Positions 35,046-43,646 of a stretch of 61,041 bases of DNA are shown piece by piece; position 1 is the stretch's first letter, and each line of letters begins with the position of its first letter. Made by a program: the position numbers and the translations under genes. The notes under the pieces were generated by a model that was not told where the DNA came from, did not search any database, and saw nothing but the letters and a program-made list of their open reading frames with translations. This DNA is from Moorena producens 3L (GTDB taxonomy: Bacteria; Cyanobacteriota; Cyanobacteriia; Cyanobacteriales; Coleofasciculaceae), in the NCBI RefSeq assembly GCF_000211815.1, contig NZ_GL890942.1, positions 1-61,041 of the forward strand. The letters run 5' to 3'.

Positions 35046-35519
35046 ATGTTAATGTTGATTTTTTATGTAGGAAATGACCTTTATGCCCTGGATAGTTCTC
35101 AGGTCGTGGAGGTAATTCCCAGAGTCAGCCTCCGAAAAATACACCAAGCTCCTGACTATGTGGCTGGTTTGTTTAACTACCGAGGTGCAATTGTGCCAGT
35201 CATCGATCTGTGCCATTTAATTCAAGGTACTCCCAGCCGCTCCCACTTAAGCACGCGGATTATAATGGTCAATTACGTTGCTAAGAATAATACTCATTAC
35301 TGCTTCGGTTTGATGTCAGAACGAATCACAGAAACCTTAAAGAAACCAGATACTGAGTTGGTCGATGCCGGAGTTCAAATGAATGACGCTCCTTATTTAG
35401 GAGAAATGATTATGGATGAAAAAGGCATGATCCAACGAATCCGGCTAGAGTATTTGTTATCGGAGTCCCAACAGATATACTTATTACCTCCTAGCCAAAG
35501 CCTAGGCAATTCCCGGTAA
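35046..35519 (+). CDS. cheW: CheW-like coupling protein (first)
   Basis: 157 aa single CheW domain, linking receptors to the CheA kinase. Seen are MLIFYVGNDLYALDSSQVVE, VIPRVSLRKIHQAPDYVAGL, FNYRGAIVPVIDLCHLI and IRLEYLLSE, the standard CheW pattern. It leads the chemosensory cluster, but IscB separates it from cheR. A TTCCCGG/CCGGGAA hairpin overlaps its stop codon (35511-35530), about where the IscB element begins. In Wsp-type pathways one of the two CheW proteins occupies the position next to the receptor or CheR. Confidence 0.93.
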   Translation: MLMLIFYVGNDLYALDSSQVVEVIPRVSLRKIHQAPDYVAGLFNYRGAIVPVIDLCHLIQGTPSRSHLSTRIIMVNYVAKNNTHYCFGLMSERITETLKKPDTELVDAGVQMNDAPYLGEMIMDEKGMIQRIRLEYLLSESQQIYLLPPSQSLGNSR

Positions 35520-35544
35520 TCTCCGGGAACTGTCAGCTAGGATG

Positions 35545-35705
35545 CAGACTAAGGTGCGATTTGTTCCTACGTTGTTTTGGTCATGATACCCGGGAGTGAC
35601 CTCCAGCTCCCGGCTCTATCGCTAACTATTAAAACAAAGGCAAATGTGTAGTTAGCCCAACAAGCCATTACAACCTTGTCAAGGAAAACATTACCAGTTT
35701 TGAGG
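35545..35705 (+). ncRNA. Predicted omega RNA (HEARO) of the IscB element
   Basis: IscB elements encode their guide RNA just upstream of the ORF. Here two strong stems occur in the right place: CCGGGAG/CTCCCGG (35590-35613) and GCTAACTA/TAGTTAGC (35621-35656), ending a few bases before the iscB start. The guide would lie at the 5' end, over or before the cheW end. Boundaries are estimates. Confidence 0.5.
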
Positions 35706-35714
35706 CATTTAACA

Positions 35715-36851
35715 ATGCAAAATTACGTACTTGTTATTGACACAAACAAACGACCACTAAACCCGATTTCCCCAAAGAAGGCTCGTCGGTTACTAGACAA
35801 AGGTAAGGCGGCGGTTTTTAGGATGTATCCCTTCACGATCATATTAAAAACTGCGATCTATAATCCAGTGGTATTACCATGTCACATTAAAATTGATCCT
35901 GGTAGCAAGACAACTGGATTTGCCTTAGTCCAAAACAATCAGGTGATCTGGGGAATGGAATTAGAGCACAGAGGAGAATTGATCAAGAAAAAACTAGAGT
36001 ATAGAAAGGCTGTAAGGCGCGGAAGACGTAATCGTCACACCCGTTACAGAAAACCAAGATTCCTTAACCGTAGACGAAAAGACGGCTGGCTCCCACCTAG
36101 TTTAGAACACAGGATTTTGACTATTCATACTTGGGTAAAACGATTGATAAAATTTTGCCCGGTCAATGAGATTTGGGTCGAAAGAGTTAAGTTTGACACT
36201 CAAAAAATGCCAAACCCTGAAATTAATGGCATTCAGTACCAGCAAGGAGAGCTAGCTGGCTATGAAGTTAGAGAGTACTTGCTAGAGAAATGGGGAAGAG
36301 AATGCACCTATTGTGGCAAGCAGTCCATCCCGTTACAAATTGAACATATTCACCCAAAATCTAAAGGGGGAAGTAATTCGGCAAAGCCGACGCTACGCGA
36401 ACGAGTAAGTAATCTCTGCTTAGCCTGTGAAAAATGTAATCAACGGAAAGGTAATAAATCTATAGAAGATTTTCTGAAAAAGAAACCAAATTTACTTCAG
36501 AAAATCAAAACTAAAGCCAAGCAACCATTACCGGATGCAGCAGCGGTGAATACGACTCGCAACAAGTTAGTGAAGGTACTTCGATCAATCAAGCTTGTGG
36601 TCACAGGAACGGGAGCGCAAACCAAATACAACCGGACGAAACTAGGACTGCCTAAGCAGCACTGGATTGATGCCGCTTGTGTTGGGGATATTGAGACCTT
36701 GGTCTTGAGAACCTCTCAACCCCTGTTAGTCACTTGCAAGGGACCCGGAGGAAGACAGAAAGCAGCACTTAACAAATACGGTTACCCCATCAGACACAAC
36801 CCATTGAAACCAATCAAAGGCGCTTGTTACTGGGGACATAGCCAAGCATAA
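35715..36851 (+). CDS. iscB: IscB RNA-guided nickase/nuclease, C-terminally frameshifted
   Basis: 378 aa from ATG 35715 (MQNYVLVIDTNKRPLNPISP, the PLMP domain); a TTG at 35676 is rejected. RuvC-I is HIKIDPGSKTTGFAL (D60). An arginine-rich bridge helix follows (RRGRRNRHTRYRKPRF). RuvC-II is VNEIWVERVKFD. The HNH domain is CTYCGK, EHIHPKSKGG, CEKCNQRKG, and RuvC-III is HWIDAACVGD (~319). Two oddities: eight extra residues (SAKPTLRE) in the HNH from a 24-bp repeat-like insert, and one extra base at about 36821. The next frame continues LVTGDIAKHKKLGIGKVTPR ...KDGYT to the TAG at 36984, so the C-terminal PAM-side domain is lost. No IS200/IS605 TnpA is present. Confidence 0.92.
   Translation: MQNYVLVIDTNKRPLNPISPKKARRLLDKGKAAVFRMYPFTIILKTAIYNPVVLPCHIKIDPGSKTTGFALVQNNQVIWGMELEHRGELIKKKLEYRKAVRRGRRNRHTRYRKPRFLNRRRKDGWLPPSLEHRILTIHTWVKRLIKFCPVNEIWVERVKFDTQKMPNPEINGIQYQQGELAGYEVREYLLEKWGRECTYCGKQSIPLQIEHIHPKSKGGSNSAKPTLRERVSNLCLACEKCNQRKGNKSIEDFLKKKPNLLQKIKTKAKQPLPDAAAVNTTRNKLVKVLRSIKLVVTGTGAQTKYNRTKLGLPKQHWIDAACVGDIETLVLRTSQPLLVTCKGPGGRQKAALNKYGYPIRHNPLKPIKGACYWGHSQA
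36379..36402 (+). repeat. 24-bp in-frame insert in the IscB HNH domain
   Basis: Adds SAKPTLRE between KGGSN and RVSNL, where other IscB proteins run directly on. It contains ACGCTACGCGAA, also found in intergenic repeats at about 6570 and 42180. Confidence 0.7.
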
Positions 36852-37015
36852 AAAACTAGGAATAGGCAAAGTTACCCCTAGAAGCAAAGGAAGCTTTGGA
36901 TTCACCCCGCTAGGAACCAAGGGCTACAAAAGTTGCAAATCTCAAGATATATCAGCAATACACCGAAAAGATGGATACACTTAGGGACTTGCATGTAAAA
37001 AAAATACCAATTAAA

Positions 37016-37081
37016 GTAGGGTGGGCAAAGTTATCTTATCTATAAGACTCATTTGAACCAAAATGTTTTTGCCCACCCTAC
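37016..37081. repeat. Palindrome GTAGGGTGGGCAAAG...GCCCACCCTAC
   Basis: A 66-bp member of the palindrome family concentrated at 54.9-58.3 kb. It lies between IscB and cheR. Confidence 0.85.
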
Positions 37082-37230
37082 AAGCTAAAATCTGGTATTT
37101 TATTTTTTGGCTACTCCCTTACAGGTTTTGCTAGTACATGCCGGATTTTACCAGGAAATAATAGTCCTAGGCATGACTGGAGCAGAAAATCAAAAACTAC
37201 CAACTAACTAACAACTAAGAACTAATAGTA

Positions 37231-38577
37231 ATGATTCAGGCGACTATCGAGGCTTTGCTGAGAAAGAAAATCGGTTTGGATGGCAGTACTATTGGGTCTA
37301 GACAGATTGCTAGAGCGATAGAAACCAGAAGATTGGCTTGTGGCTTACCGGATCAGCAAACGTATCTGCAGCAACTGCAAACCTCACCTCAAGAACTCGA
37401 AGCACTGATTGAAACGGTCGTTGTCCTAGAGACTTGGTTTTTCCGGGACAGAAAACCCTTTGCGTTTCTGAGTCGTTACGTCATATCTGAGTGGTTGCCC
37501 AAACCCAACCACCCCATCCTGCGGGTGTTAAGTATACCCTGTTCTACTGGAGAAGAACCTTACTCCATTGCTATGACCTTGCTGGATGCGGGTTTGACTC
37601 CTAATCAGTTTCGGGTCGATGCCATTGATATCAACAAGGAAGCATTGCGCAAAGCTCGACGTGCTCTCTACAGCAGGAATTCCTTTCGGGGCAACCAGCT
37701 ACAGCAACGAAAACGCTATTTTAAGCAAACAGCAGATGGTTATGAATTATGTCAGTTGGTGCGGAATACGGTTAATTTCAAGCATGGTAACATCCTAGAG
37801 CCCTTGGGCAAGCCTCAGAGCAACTATGACATTATATTCTGCCGCAATTTATTGATTTATTTAGATAAATCTGCCCGCTTCCGTGCTATAGAACTCTTAG
37901 ATCGCTTATTAATGCCTAAAGGTTTGCTGTTTGTGGGGTCTGCTGAAACAGGAGTAATAACTACCAATCGATTTGTGTCCGTTCGCTATCCCTTTGCTTT
38001 TGCCTATCAGAAGGTGAAACATCTTGGAGAAGGCCAGACCAGGGACTCTCAACAGGGGCGCAGGAGAAATTGGGAAACCTCATCGTCACTCCCGACTCAT
38101 AAGTCCCCAGTGACGCTGATCCATTCTCTGTATCCAATACAGGAAAAGCACAAGGGGCAAAACCAGGAAGACCAAACAACATCATCTTCCCCTTCTGCCC
38201 TGGTTAATCGACAGTCTAAAGCAATCAAACAGTCCTGTTTACAAAGGGAGCTTGAAAAGGGACAAGAATCCTTGCTTGAAAAAGCCAGGAGATTAGCCAA
38301 TCAAGGAAGTTTGGAGGAAGCGGCGACACTGTGCCAAACTTACCTAAGTCAAAATTTGACTAGTGCTGAGGCTTATGTGTTACTCGGAGAAGTCCATCAG
38401 GCCTTGGGCAATGACGAGCAGGCTGAGCAATGCTTCCAGAAAGCGGTTTACCTGAAACCGAATTACTACGAAGCACTCTTTCATCTGGCTTTACTTCAAG
38501 AACATCGTGGGGAGCTGGCTAAAGCTACTCTAATCCGACAGCGAATTCAACGACTACAAAACCTGAAGAGTAAATAG
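37231..38577 (+). CDS. cheR: CheR methyltransferase with C-terminal TPR
   Basis: 448 aa. It methylates receptor glutamates using S-adenosylmethionine. The CheR N-terminal helical domain and FFRDRKPF lead to the SAM site (RVLSIPCSTGEEPYSIAMTL) and the DIIFCRNLLIYL motif. A low-complexity linker (~275-340) precedes TPR-like repeats (AEAYVLLGEVHQALGNDEQA, EALFHLALLQEHRGELAKAT). This matches WspC-type CheR rather than the short enterobacterial form. It starts 250 bp after IscB and ends 23 bp before the first MCP, so it is in the same transcript as the receptors. Confidence 0.95.
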   Translation: MIQATIEALLRKKIGLDGSTIGSRQIARAIETRRLACGLPDQQTYLQQLQTSPQELEALIETVVVLETWFFRDRKPFAFLSRYVISEWLPKPNHPILRVLSIPCSTGEEPYSIAMTLLDAGLTPNQFRVDAIDINKEALRKARRALYSRNSFRGNQLQQRKRYFKQTADGYELCQLVRNTVNFKHGNILEPLGKPQSNYDIIFCRNLLIYLDKSARFRAIELLDRLLMPKGLLFVGSAETGVITTNRFVSVRYPFAFAYQKVKHLGEGQTRDSQQGRRRNWETSSSLPTHKSPVTLIHSLYPIQEKHKGQNQEDQTTSSSPSALVNRQSKAIKQSCLQRELEKGQESLLEKARRLANQGSLEEAATLCQTYLSQNLTSAEAYVLLGEVHQALGNDEQAEQCFQKAVYLKPNYYEALFHLALLQEHRGELAKATLIRQRIQRLQNLKSK

Positions 38578-38600
38578 CAACGGGGGCTACCTGGAATTAA

Positions 38601-40274
38601 ATGAAAATTGCAACTAAACTACTAGGTCTACTAATATTTTCTAGTTTTACCATACTTTTAGGAGGGGGAATTACCTGGATAGAACTGTCAAAATTAGCGG
38701 CTGAAATCGGTAAGATAGCTGAAGAAGATCTCCCCCTAATTCAGCACATGACAGAAATGCAAGAAAGTCAACTTGCTCAGGCGGTTAATTTTGAACGGGC
38801 CTTTCGATTTAATTCCCGATATGCAGAAAGCGCCACTGCTAGAAACACCTTTAGTGAAGCCAGAGGGGAGTTCAAGCGAAGGGATGGATTAGTAGACGAC
38901 GCTCTTAGAAAAGTTGATAACATCCTCAAACGTGAAATCCAAAAAGCCTTAAGTAATCAGCAAAAAGAATACTGGTCAGATTTAAAATCTGAATTAGATT
39001 TATATAAAATAATGCATGATATTTATGGCAATAAATCTGAGGAAGCGTTCAGTTTAATTGTTAAAAATCAACCCGATCAAGCGGAATTTGCTGCAGAACG
39101 GATGCAAAAGTCCGCAGAAGAACTTAAAGCAGAAATGAGGAGTCTATTGCGGCAAGCCATTACATTATCTCAAAACTCAGCCAATATTGCTAAAGAAGAC
39201 CAACAACGTACCATCAACATCGTACTGATTGCTTTCATTTTTATCATTGGGGCTACTCTAGGTTTTGGAATTTTTGTCACCCGGGATATCGTTAATTCGT
39301 TAAACAAAGCAGTAGATATAGCAGAAGAAGTTTCGGCTGGTAATCTGAGTACCAAGGTGGAAATTACCTCAACGGATGAGATTGGACAATTACTGGCATC
39401 TCTCAAAAAGATGACTGAAAACCTCAATTCATTGATCTATAAGGTGCAACAGTCTGGTATCCAAATGACTAGCTCCACCACCCAAATTGCTGCCTCTGGT
39501 AAGCAATTAGAAGCAACCATGACCGAACAATTAGCCTCCACCAACGAGGTGACAAGCACAGCTCAAGAAATTGCCAATACCTCTGGGGAATTAGTTAAAA
39601 CTATGGAGCAAGTCGCTCAGCTGTCTCAAATTACTGCTGATAGCGCTAGCCATGGTCAACAAGACCTGATGCGTATGGAAAGTACCATGCGTCACTTAGC
39701 CAATGCTACTAGTTCTATTTCTGCCAAACTGGGGGTGATGAATGAAAAAGCCAATAATATCAGTAGCGTTGTAACCACTATTACTAAAGTAGCGGATCAG
39801 ACTAATTTACTATCCCTCAACGCTGCCATTGAAGCGGAGAAAGCAGGAGAGTATGGGGCGGGTTTTGCGGTTGTGGCTAGGGAAATTCGGCGGCTAGCTG
39901 ACCAAACGGCAGTGGCTACTCTAGAAATTGAGACCATGGTAAAAGAGATGCAATCAGCGGTGTCAACTGGGGTGATGGAAATGGATAAATTTAGCAAAGA
40001 TGTCAGTACTAGTGTAGAAAATGTCGGCAAGATTAGTGAACAAATTGCTAAAGTAATTGAGCAAGTGCAGAGCCTGACTCCCCAGTTTGAGATGGCAAAT
40101 AAACGTGTGGAAAACCAATCGGAAAGTGCTCAACAAATCAGCGAGGCGATGGTTCAATTAAGCGAAGCATCACAACAAACGGCTGACTCTCTAAGAGATA
40201 CGAATAATGCTCTGGAACGATTGGATGATACTGCCCAAGGATTACAAACAGAAGTTTCGGTTTTCCAAGTTTAG
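38601..40274 (+). CDS. Methyl-accepting chemotaxis protein 1
   Basis: 557 aa membrane receptor. TM1 is at ~7-27 (LLGLLIFSSFTILLGGGITW). A helical, charged sensor domain (~30-205, four-helix-bundle-like) and TM2 (IVLIAFIFIIGATLGFGIFV) follow. Then a HAMP domain (SAGNLSTKVEITSTDEIGQL) and a signalling hairpin (QTNLLSLNAAIEAEKAGEYG, FAVVAREIRRLADQ tip). From residue 271 the protein and its DNA are almost identical to MCP2, while the sensor part is unrelated. The cytoplasmic length is like WspA-type receptors. No ligand can be proposed. Confidence 0.95.
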   Translation: MKIATKLLGLLIFSSFTILLGGGITWIELSKLAAEIGKIAEEDLPLIQHMTEMQESQLAQAVNFERAFRFNSRYAESATARNTFSEARGEFKRRDGLVDDALRKVDNILKREIQKALSNQQKEYWSDLKSELDLYKIMHDIYGNKSEEAFSLIVKNQPDQAEFAAERMQKSAEELKAEMRSLLRQAITLSQNSANIAKEDQQRTINIVLIAFIFIIGATLGFGIFVTRDIVNSLNKAVDIAEEVSAGNLSTKVEITSTDEIGQLLASLKKMTENLNSLIYKVQQSGIQMTSSTTQIAASGKQLEATMTEQLASTNEVTSTAQEIANTSGELVKTMEQVAQLSQITADSASHGQQDLMRMESTMRHLANATSSISAKLGVMNEKANNISSVVTTITKVADQTNLLSLNAAIEAEKAGEYGAGFAVVAREIRRLADQTAVATLEIETMVKEMQSAVSTGVMEMDKFSKDVSTSVENVGKISEQIAKVIEQVQSLTPQFEMANKRVENQSESAQQISEAMVQLSEASQQTADSLRDTNNALERLDDTAQGLQTEVSVFQV

Positions 40275-42143
40275 AAAAGCCGAGTAGTAGGATCGGAAGC
40301 GAGACCCTACAATTATATTTGCTCCGTCATGGCAATCCTAAATTATAGGTTTAAACTATATATCATTGAAACTAGTTTATAAGTAATTAACCGGACTTGA
40401 TATATTTTTTAGTATGGGCAATGTAAGGAACATGATATAATTCATATGATTTTTTTACGATGGACGAAAATAATTTAGATTTTATAATTTCCAAGTCAAC
40501 CAGTATAAATTATAGAGTATATCGAGATGTTTACCAAAATTAATCACCGAATTTTTTTAGGCTCTTCAATTCCGATTATTTGTATGATTGGATTAGGAGC
40601 AATTGTTTATTCAAGCGCGATGAGAACGTTTGAATTTGAATCTCAAATTGCGACCACTTCTTCAATCCTAGGACAAAGAGGCTGCCCCATAGAAGTCAAC
40701 CTGATTGCTCATGGGCTTACGAAAATGGTGCGCAGTGTCCGAGCCTATGTTATTTCTCCTGCAGAGGTACGTTATAAGCAATCCTATCAAGAGGGCTATC
40801 AAAGTTTCCGTCAATATAGTTCAGCGCTCAAGGAGCAAACTCAAGACACTCTACAACGACAACTTTTGGAGAATTACATTGCAGAAGGGGAGAAAATACA
40901 TCAATTATCTCAACAGGTTTTCCGACTCGTAGATTCAGCCAATATGCCTGATGCGACTGCTTTAGTTAAGTCAATTAATGCTGAAAATGTTGATAAGAAC
41001 AGGGTGCAGATGATCCAACGGGCAGAAGCTCTCATGACGGAAGGGGTCAGACAATTCCAGGAACAACAGCGCTGGCTAATGAATGTGGTTTTGGTTGGCA
41101 CTACATTATCGATAATACTGACTATCCTTATGGGTATATGGGTTACTTTGCCGCTACGAAGCAAGATAACTAGATTGCTAGGAGCAACCGAAAGGCTGTC
41201 TGCTGGGGATTTAACCCAGGCAATTGAAGTCTCTAAAGATCAAGATGAGATTGGACAAGTACTTGGTGCCTTGCAGACCATGACTGAAAACCTCAATTCA
41301 TTAATCTATAAGGTGCAGCAGTCTGGGATCCAAATGACTAGCTCCACCACCCAAATTGCGGCCTCTGGTAAGCAATTAGAAGCAACCATGACCGAACAAT
41401 TAGCCTCCACCAACGAGGTGACAACCACAGCTCAAGAAATTGCCAATACCTCTGGGGAATTAGTTAGAACTATGGAGCAAGTCGCTCAGCTGTCTCAAAT
41501 TACTGCTGATAGCGCTAGCCATGGTCAACAAGACCTGATGCGTATGGAAAATACCATGCGTCACTTGGCCAATGCTACTAGTTCTATTTCTGCGAAACTG
41601 GGGGTGATGAATGAAAAAGCCAATAATATCAGTAGCGTTGTCACCACTATTACTAAAGTGGCGGATCAGACTAATTTACTATCCCTCAACGCTGCCATTG
41701 AAGCGGAGAAAGCGGGAGAGTATGGGGCGGGTTTTGCGGTTGTGGCTCGGGAAATTCGGCGGCTAGCTGACCAAACGGCAGTAGCTACCTTAGAAATTGA
41801 GACCATGGTAAAAGAGATGCAAGCGGCGGTGTCAACTGGGGTGATGGAAATGGATAAATTTAGCAAAGATGTCAGCAATAGTGTCGAAAATGTCGGCAAG
41901 ATTAGTGAACAAATTGCTAAAGTGATTGAGCAAGTGCAGAGCCTGACCCCCCAGTTTGAGATGGTAAACCAACGTGTGGAAAACCAATCGAAAAGTGCTC
42001 AACAAATCAGCGAGGCGATGGTTCAATTAAGTGAAGCATCACAACAAACGGCTGATTCTCTAAGAGATACGAATCATGCTCTGGAACGATTAGATAATAC
42101 TGCCCAAGGATTACAAACAGAAGTTTCGGCGTTCCAAGTTTAG
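39411..42143. repeat. Twin 864-bp signalling-domain sequences of the two MCP genes
   Basis: 39411-40274 and 41280-42143 have equal length (288 codons with stop) and differ only at scattered bases. Outside this part the genes do not match. Offset is 1869 bp. Confidence 0.9.
40527..42143 (+). CDS. Methyl-accepting chemotaxis protein 2
   Basis: 538 aa. TM1 is ~10-30 (IFLGSSIPIICMIGLGAIVY). The sensor part is about 150 residues with KMVRSVRAYVISPAEVRYKQ and SYQEGYQSFRQYSSALKEQT, resembling CHASE3-type helical bundles. TM2 (VVLVGTTLSIILTILMGIWV), HAMP (SAGDLTQAIEVSKDQDEIGQ) and the same signalling hairpin as MCP1 follow. Sharing the output half but not the sensor half means two inputs feed one CheA. 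It lies 252 bp after MCP1 with an A/T-rich gap that could hold a promoter. Confidence 0.95.
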   Translation: MFTKINHRIFLGSSIPIICMIGLGAIVYSSAMRTFEFESQIATTSSILGQRGCPIEVNLIAHGLTKMVRSVRAYVISPAEVRYKQSYQEGYQSFRQYSSALKEQTQDTLQRQLLENYIAEGEKIHQLSQQVFRLVDSANMPDATALVKSINAENVDKNRVQMIQRAEALMTEGVRQFQEQQRWLMNVVLVGTTLSIILTILMGIWVTLPLRSKITRLLGATERLSAGDLTQAIEVSKDQDEIGQVLGALQTMTENLNSLIYKVQQSGIQMTSSTTQIAASGKQLEATMTEQLASTNEVTTTAQEIANTSGELVRTMEQVAQLSQITADSASHGQQDLMRMENTMRHLANATSSISAKLGVMNEKANNISSVVTTITKVADQTNLLSLNAAIEAEKAGEYGAGFAVVAREIRRLADQTAVATLEIETMVKEMQAAVSTGVMEMDKFSKDVSNSVENVGKISEQIAKVIEQVQSLTPQFEMVNQRVENQSKSAQQISEAMVQLSEASQQTADSLRDTNHALERLDNTAQGLQTEVSAFQV

Positions 42144-42616
42144 AAGTAAGCCGTCAGCCTTGGCCTTGGCCAAAAGGCCACGCTACGCGAATGGCCACGC
42201 TACTTGAGGTGCCTTCAGCTTTTTAATCACGGAAAACTGGCTCTGCCGAACTTACTATGTCAAACTCAAAACCTTCAACGATAACTATCCCGTGATTTTC
42301 TACCTCAATATCCTAAACTAACGGTCAATAGCGGTGCGACCCCGCGCTTTCGTGGGAGCGCTAGGGAATTCGCACCAAGAGGTTGACATTACCTAGCCAA
42401 TCAAGAATGAAGGATGAAATTGGAATTGGAGGGATAGTATTGGAAATACTGTATCTTCCTAGAAGACTATCGTAAATATAGCGTTGCTCAACTGTTCATT
42501 AACTAAGGAAATTACTCAATTAGAGTTAGATAATATCCAATTTTTTAATTATTAATTTTAGATGCTTAAACTAGCATAATAATTTTTGTTTATAAACTAT
42601 ACTAAAAACAAACATA
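42144..42616. other. Gap between MCP2 and the second cheW
   Basis: 473 bp. Includes the repeat GGCCAAAAGGCCACGCTACG / CGAATGGCCACGCTAC near 42160-42200 and the palindrome at 42333-42376. The last 130 bp are A/T-rich and may contain a promoter. Confidence 0.5.
42333..42376. repeat. Palindrome GGTGCGA...TTCGCACC
   Basis: 44 bp, outer arms GGTGCGA / TTCGCACC (one mismatch) with GCGC-rich interior. Same family as 7020-7065. Confidence 0.6.
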
Positions 42617-43369
42617 ATGTCAATTTATACAAGTAATAAACCAAGTTTTAACGATTGTTGGAACCAAATCGGAGTGACAGGCGATCGCTCCTGCCCAGAA
42701 CTAAAAACCTTCATTCATTGCCGCAACTGTCCGGTTTATTCTTTAGCAGGGCGCGGCTTGCTTGAACGTGAACCGCCTCCAGGTTACATTAATGAATGGA
42801 CTAACTTACTGGTTTCCCAATCTGTCCCACAAGGTGAAAGTGCTCTGACACAACTAGGGGAAACCATATCGGTAATTATCTTTAGGCTAGGAGTAGAATG
42901 GTTGGCATTGTCGGCAAAGTTATTCAAAGAAGTAACCCAGCCTTGTGTTATCCACACCATCCCCCACCGCAGCAACGAGATATTACTGGGAATCGTGAAT
43001 ATTCGTGGGGAAATCCTAATGTGCGTTTCCCTCAGCAATCTCCTGGGTTTGGAAGATAATCCTGCTAACTCAGGTTCCGAGCAATCCAAAATCCAACAGC
43101 CCCTAACTCGAAAATCCAAAACGAATGTGAGTCCTGTCATGTATCAACGGATGGTGGTTGTGGAAATTGAGAGCAACCGATGGGTCTTTCCCGTTGATGA
43201 AATTTTTAGTGTTCAACGGTTTCATACTAATGAATTACTCGATGCACCAGCGGTTATTTCTAAAGCTACAGATACTTATACAAAATGGATAATTATCTGG
43301 CAGGATAAAAAGGTGAATTACTTGGACGATGAGTTATTGTTTTACACCCTCAATCGGAAGATTATGTAA
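42617..43369 (+). CDS. cheW: CheW-like coupling protein with cysteine-containing N-terminal extension (second)
   Basis: 250 aa, longer than a plain CheW. The first ~60 residues carry four cysteines (NDCWNQIGVTGDRSCPEL, then FIHCRNCPVYSLAGRGLLER). This extension is typical of WspD-type CheW proteins and could bind metal. The CheW domain has VIFRLGVEWLALSAKLFKEV, HRSNEILLGIVNIRGEILMC and VVEIESNRWVFPVDEIFSVQ. It lies directly upstream of cheA, as wspD does of wspE. The gap to cheA (277 bp) contains an AGCTATC array. Confidence 0.93.
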   Translation: MSIYTSNKPSFNDCWNQIGVTGDRSCPELKTFIHCRNCPVYSLAGRGLLEREPPPGYINEWTNLLVSQSVPQGESALTQLGETISVIIFRLGVEWLALSAKLFKEVTQPCVIHTIPHRSNEILLGIVNIRGEILMCVSLSNLLGLEDNPANSGSEQSKIQQPLTRKSKTNVSPVMYQRMVVVEIESNRWVFPVDEIFSVQRFHTNELLDAPAVISKATDTYTKWIIIWQDKKVNYLDDELLFYTLNRKIM

Positions 43370-43420
43370 TCCAATGGGGTGATGGGGGTCAAGTGCTATC
43401 TATGTAGGTATTCAGGCGTC

Positions 43421-43515
43421 AGCTATCAGCTATGAGCTATCAGCTATCAGCTATCAGCTATGAGCTATCAGCTATCAGCTATCAGCTATCAGCTATCAGC
43501 TATCAGCTATCAGCT
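43421..43515. repeat. 7-bp tandem array AGCTATC/AGCTATG
   Basis: About 13 heptamers between cheW and cheA, two with C to G. Confidence 0.9.
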
Positions 43516-43646
43516 TTGGGTCTATGGCCACGCTACTTGAGGTGCGAACAGCTTTTGAATAAAATAAACTGACGGCTGACCGCTGACCGCTGACCGCTGA
43601 ATGCTTAAAAAATATCATAAATCCAAACTCTAAACTCTAAAATCCT

